Positions 55,738-57,206 of a DNA stretch of 57,206 bases are shown here, piece after piece. Below the pieces are notes generated by a model. It saw only the letters and a program-made list of their open reading frames with translations, did no database searches and was not told the origin of the DNA. Location: positions 1-57,206 of IMG/VR virus record IMGVR_UViG_3300028666_000039, one strand, 5' to 3'. Position 1 is the stretch's first letter, and each line of letters starts with the position of its first letter. This stretch comes from a virus. A program made the translations under genes and the position numbers.

Positions 55738-56563
55738 GTTCGCTCAATTCGCGGGAGTGTCGCCTGACCAACTCGCCTCTTTGCCGCACATGGAGCTTTT
55801 CAATAAGGCTCGCGCGTTCGCAAAGAGTATCGAGGGACAGTCATCGGCCACGATAGCGCGAAAGATGTCTGCGATTAGGAGCTATATCAACTTCCTGTGC
55901 AATATAGGAATCCTGAAAGCAAATCCACTCGACTTTGTCAAGGTTGGCAAAGTCCACAACGCAGAAAAGGAGTTCTTAAGCGACGAAGACGTTCAAAAGA
56001 TTATTTCGGCGATCAAGGTAGATACGTTGGTCGGAATGCGCAATCTACTCATAGTCCAGATGGTAACGGAACTCGGCTTGCGGCGGGCCGAAATAGCGAA
56101 CATGACTTACGGTAACTTACGAGAAGATGCGGCTGGCCGCAAAGTCCTCAAGTTCGTCGGCAAGCGCGAAAAGGAGCGGTCGCTTCCGATCTCACAAGAA
56201 CTCCTGGCAAACCTGGCAAAATATCGCGAGATGGCCGGGGTGACGGTTCTAAGCGACGACACGCCGCTTGCGCCCAACAGTCACGGCGAATGTTTGTGCG
56301 GGCAGTATATTTACGAAATGATCCAGAACTATGCCGACGCTGCCGGTGTGCATAAGAAGGTAACGCCTCACAGCTTTCGTCACTATGCGATCACGGACGC
56401 TGCAAAGGTTGAGGACAATATGCTTGCGCTTATGGAGTTCTCAGGTCATGCAAGTGTAGCAACATTGAAGCGATACACTCACTTTCGGGACACGGAAAAA
56501 GTTCAACAGATTCAAGACAAGCGGGCTGCAAAGTGCTCACCCGTCAACTTTCAAACAACTTAA
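55592..56563 (+). CDS. Tyrosine recombinase, Xer-like
   Basis: A 323-residue enzyme with all expected catalytic residues: Arg164 (LGLRRAE), Lys191, His260-x-x-Arg263 (HSFRH), His286 (SGH) and Tyr295 (LKRYTHF). The N-terminal domain (about 26-115) has the core-binding helices of XerC/D. It differs from the leftward integrase and lies on the other side of the attP-like site in the circle. It could resolve multimers, act at a second site, or be an alternative integrase. It begins 146 bases inside the preceding gene. Confidence 0.88.
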   Translation: METEMQSIQNPTVASQPSESVAVQDTTFAVWMEQLSLNTRRAYRTNVLEFAQFAGVSPDQLASLPHMELFNKARAFAKSIEGQSSATIARKMSAIRSYINFLCNIGILKANPLDFVKVGKVHNAEKEFLSDEDVQKIISAIKVDTLVGMRNLLIVQMVTELGLRRAEIANMTYGNLREDAAGRKVLKFVGKREKERSLPISQELLANLAKYREMAGVTVLSDDTPLAPNSHGECLCGQYIYEMIQNYADAAGVHKKVTPHSFRHYAITDAAKVEDNMLALMEFSGHASVATLKRYTHFRDTEKVQQIQDKRAAKCSPVNFQTT

Positions 56564-56574
56564 AAGGAAAATCC

Positions 56575-57036
56575 ATGCAAGGGAACGAAGTAGCCACGGT
56601 TCCGGAACCAGTCGCAACCAAAACAGATCAAGGAGTGCAGGTTCGGAAGATCGGCGTGACGTTTGAAAATGACGCACGTCTCGAAGTTATCGAACTGGAC
56701 AATGCGACGGTAGTTATCGCCAAAAGCGGACTCACAGTATACGCCGGAGCGAAGGGTCAAGTCGAACACGAAGTTGTGCTCGGAATGACATTCAACGAAA
56801 TCAGGTCGGGCGAGAAGATGGAGACCGGGAAGCCGCAATTCATCGAGTCCACTGGGTCGGACAGAACTAAGGCGTTCGACTATATGAAACTCCATAACGG
56901 CATCACTCTTTTGTTTCACAAAGACAGAATCGTCATTTCTACATCGTCACACAACACACTGACGGAAGTTCGCCCAGGGACGGGCATCGTAACTATCCCG
57001 ATCAAGGAAAAGTCGTCACTTATCACGCTTAACTAG
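56575..57036 (+). CDS. Hypothetical protein, 153 residues
   Basis: ATG 56575 behind AAAAGGAAAA. Beta-rich throughout (VRKIGVTFENDARLEVIELD, NGITLLFHKDRIVIST). It follows the recombinase gene by 11 bases and may be cotranscribed with it. No family recognised. Confidence 0.6.
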   Translation: MQGNEVATVPEPVATKTDQGVQVRKIGVTFENDARLEVIELDNATVVIAKSGLTVYAGAKGQVEHEVVLGMTFNEIRSGEKMETGKPQFIESTGSDRTKAFDYMKLHNGITLLFHKDRIVISTSSHNTLTEVRPGTGIVTIPIKEKSSLITLN

Positions 57037-57055
57037 CTGTCAGTGTGAGGGCTGC

Positions 57056-57071
57056 CGCGCACCGTTGCGCG
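57056..57071. repeat. Palindrome family A copy (CGCGCACCGTTGCGCG)
   Basis: Spans the left edge of the terminal repeat; bases 1-10 of the window are its truncated second appearance. It precedes the lipoprotein gene by 64 bases. Confidence 0.88.
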
Positions 57072-57206
57072 GCGTTGCCCTTGCATTCAATTCTCAAATT
57101 TCTTATCTTTGTATCCTCTAGAAAGGGGGTTTCAAATGAAAGCGCTGTGTGCGTTATCAATAATTCTACTCCTTGGCGGTTGCAGTAGAAGGGACGGAAT
57201 CGTCGG
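57062..57206. repeat. Terminal direct repeat, right copy
   Basis: Second reading of bases 1-145; carries G at 57188 where the left copy has A at 127. It contains the first 23 codons of the lipoprotein gene (from 57136), cut by the end of the window. Confidence 0.9.

Noticed and set aside
1-57206. CRISPR array or diversity-generating retroelement
   Set aside because: No regularly spaced repeats with unique spacers and no reverse transcriptase motif were seen; the palindromes are dispersed, not arrayed.

Overview
The window is the complete genome of a temperate, long-tailed (siphovirus-like) double-stranded DNA phage. Bases 1-145 recur at 57062-57206 with one mismatch, so the sequence closes into a circle of about 57.06 kb. 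The host cannot be fixed from sequence. The phage lambda-repressor-like HTH proteins (with a C(N)INWLLTG-type motif) and the replication initiator (GWYKKSxYVHLW-type N-terminus) look like those common in phages of the Bacteroidota/FCB group. However, the promoters are of ordinary sigma70 type (TTGACA or TTGACT, 17 bp, TATATT), not the Bacteroidota TAnnTTTG type. A tRNA-Lys 5' half marks the probable integration site.

Layout. 0.07-2.7 kb: lysogeny region with a lipoprotein, an attP-like site with short repeats, a leftward tyrosine integrase and two leftward HTH regulators. These three leftward genes are the only ones on the minus strand. 2.7-10.6 kb: rightward early operon with an excisionase-like protein, RecB-type nuclease, SSB-like protein, SNF2/SMARCAL1-like helicase, replication initiator, DnaB-type helicase and VRR-NUC nuclease. 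10.5-18.9 kb: packaging and head genes, then two tail-tube paralogues. 18.9-32.8 kb: tail assembly chaperone with a probable frameshift, a four-gene insert (holin-like, metallophosphatase, lytic transglycosylase, DUF4406-Nmad1 fusion), a third tail-tube paralogue, tape measure, and tail tip and fibre proteins. 32.9-40.1 kb: a second rightward operon with an HNH-like protein, DNA methyltransferase, degenerate tyrosine recombinase, MazG-like and ASCH proteins.

40.1-42.5 kb is a regulatory and possible origin region. It has a terminator, a strong promoter followed within about 90 nt by another terminator (candidate small RNA), a 14-bp inverted repeat in AT-rich DNA, and a two-gene unit. 42.5-54.3 kb is a long accessory operon of mostly unrecognised small proteins plus RadC, a phage-encoded tmRNA with a 25-codon tag, and an 1177-residue methyltransferase-helicase fusion. 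54.3-57 kb holds a stop-interrupted gene, a small gene with its own promoter, and a second, apparently intact tyrosine recombinase.

The most unusual feature is a pair of dispersed palindromes: 13 full copies of CGCGCA-4nt-TGCGCG and 7 copies of TGCGG-4nt-CCGCA. In the accessory operon they fill nearly every real intergenic gap, just after an upstream stop codon and 11-32 nt before the next start, forming a recurring stop-hairpin-Shine-Dalgarno module. Other copies lie inside coding genes, in the attP region, beside a promoter and in the possible origin. Gene starts, functions and RNA structures given here come from reading the sequence; no searches were run.
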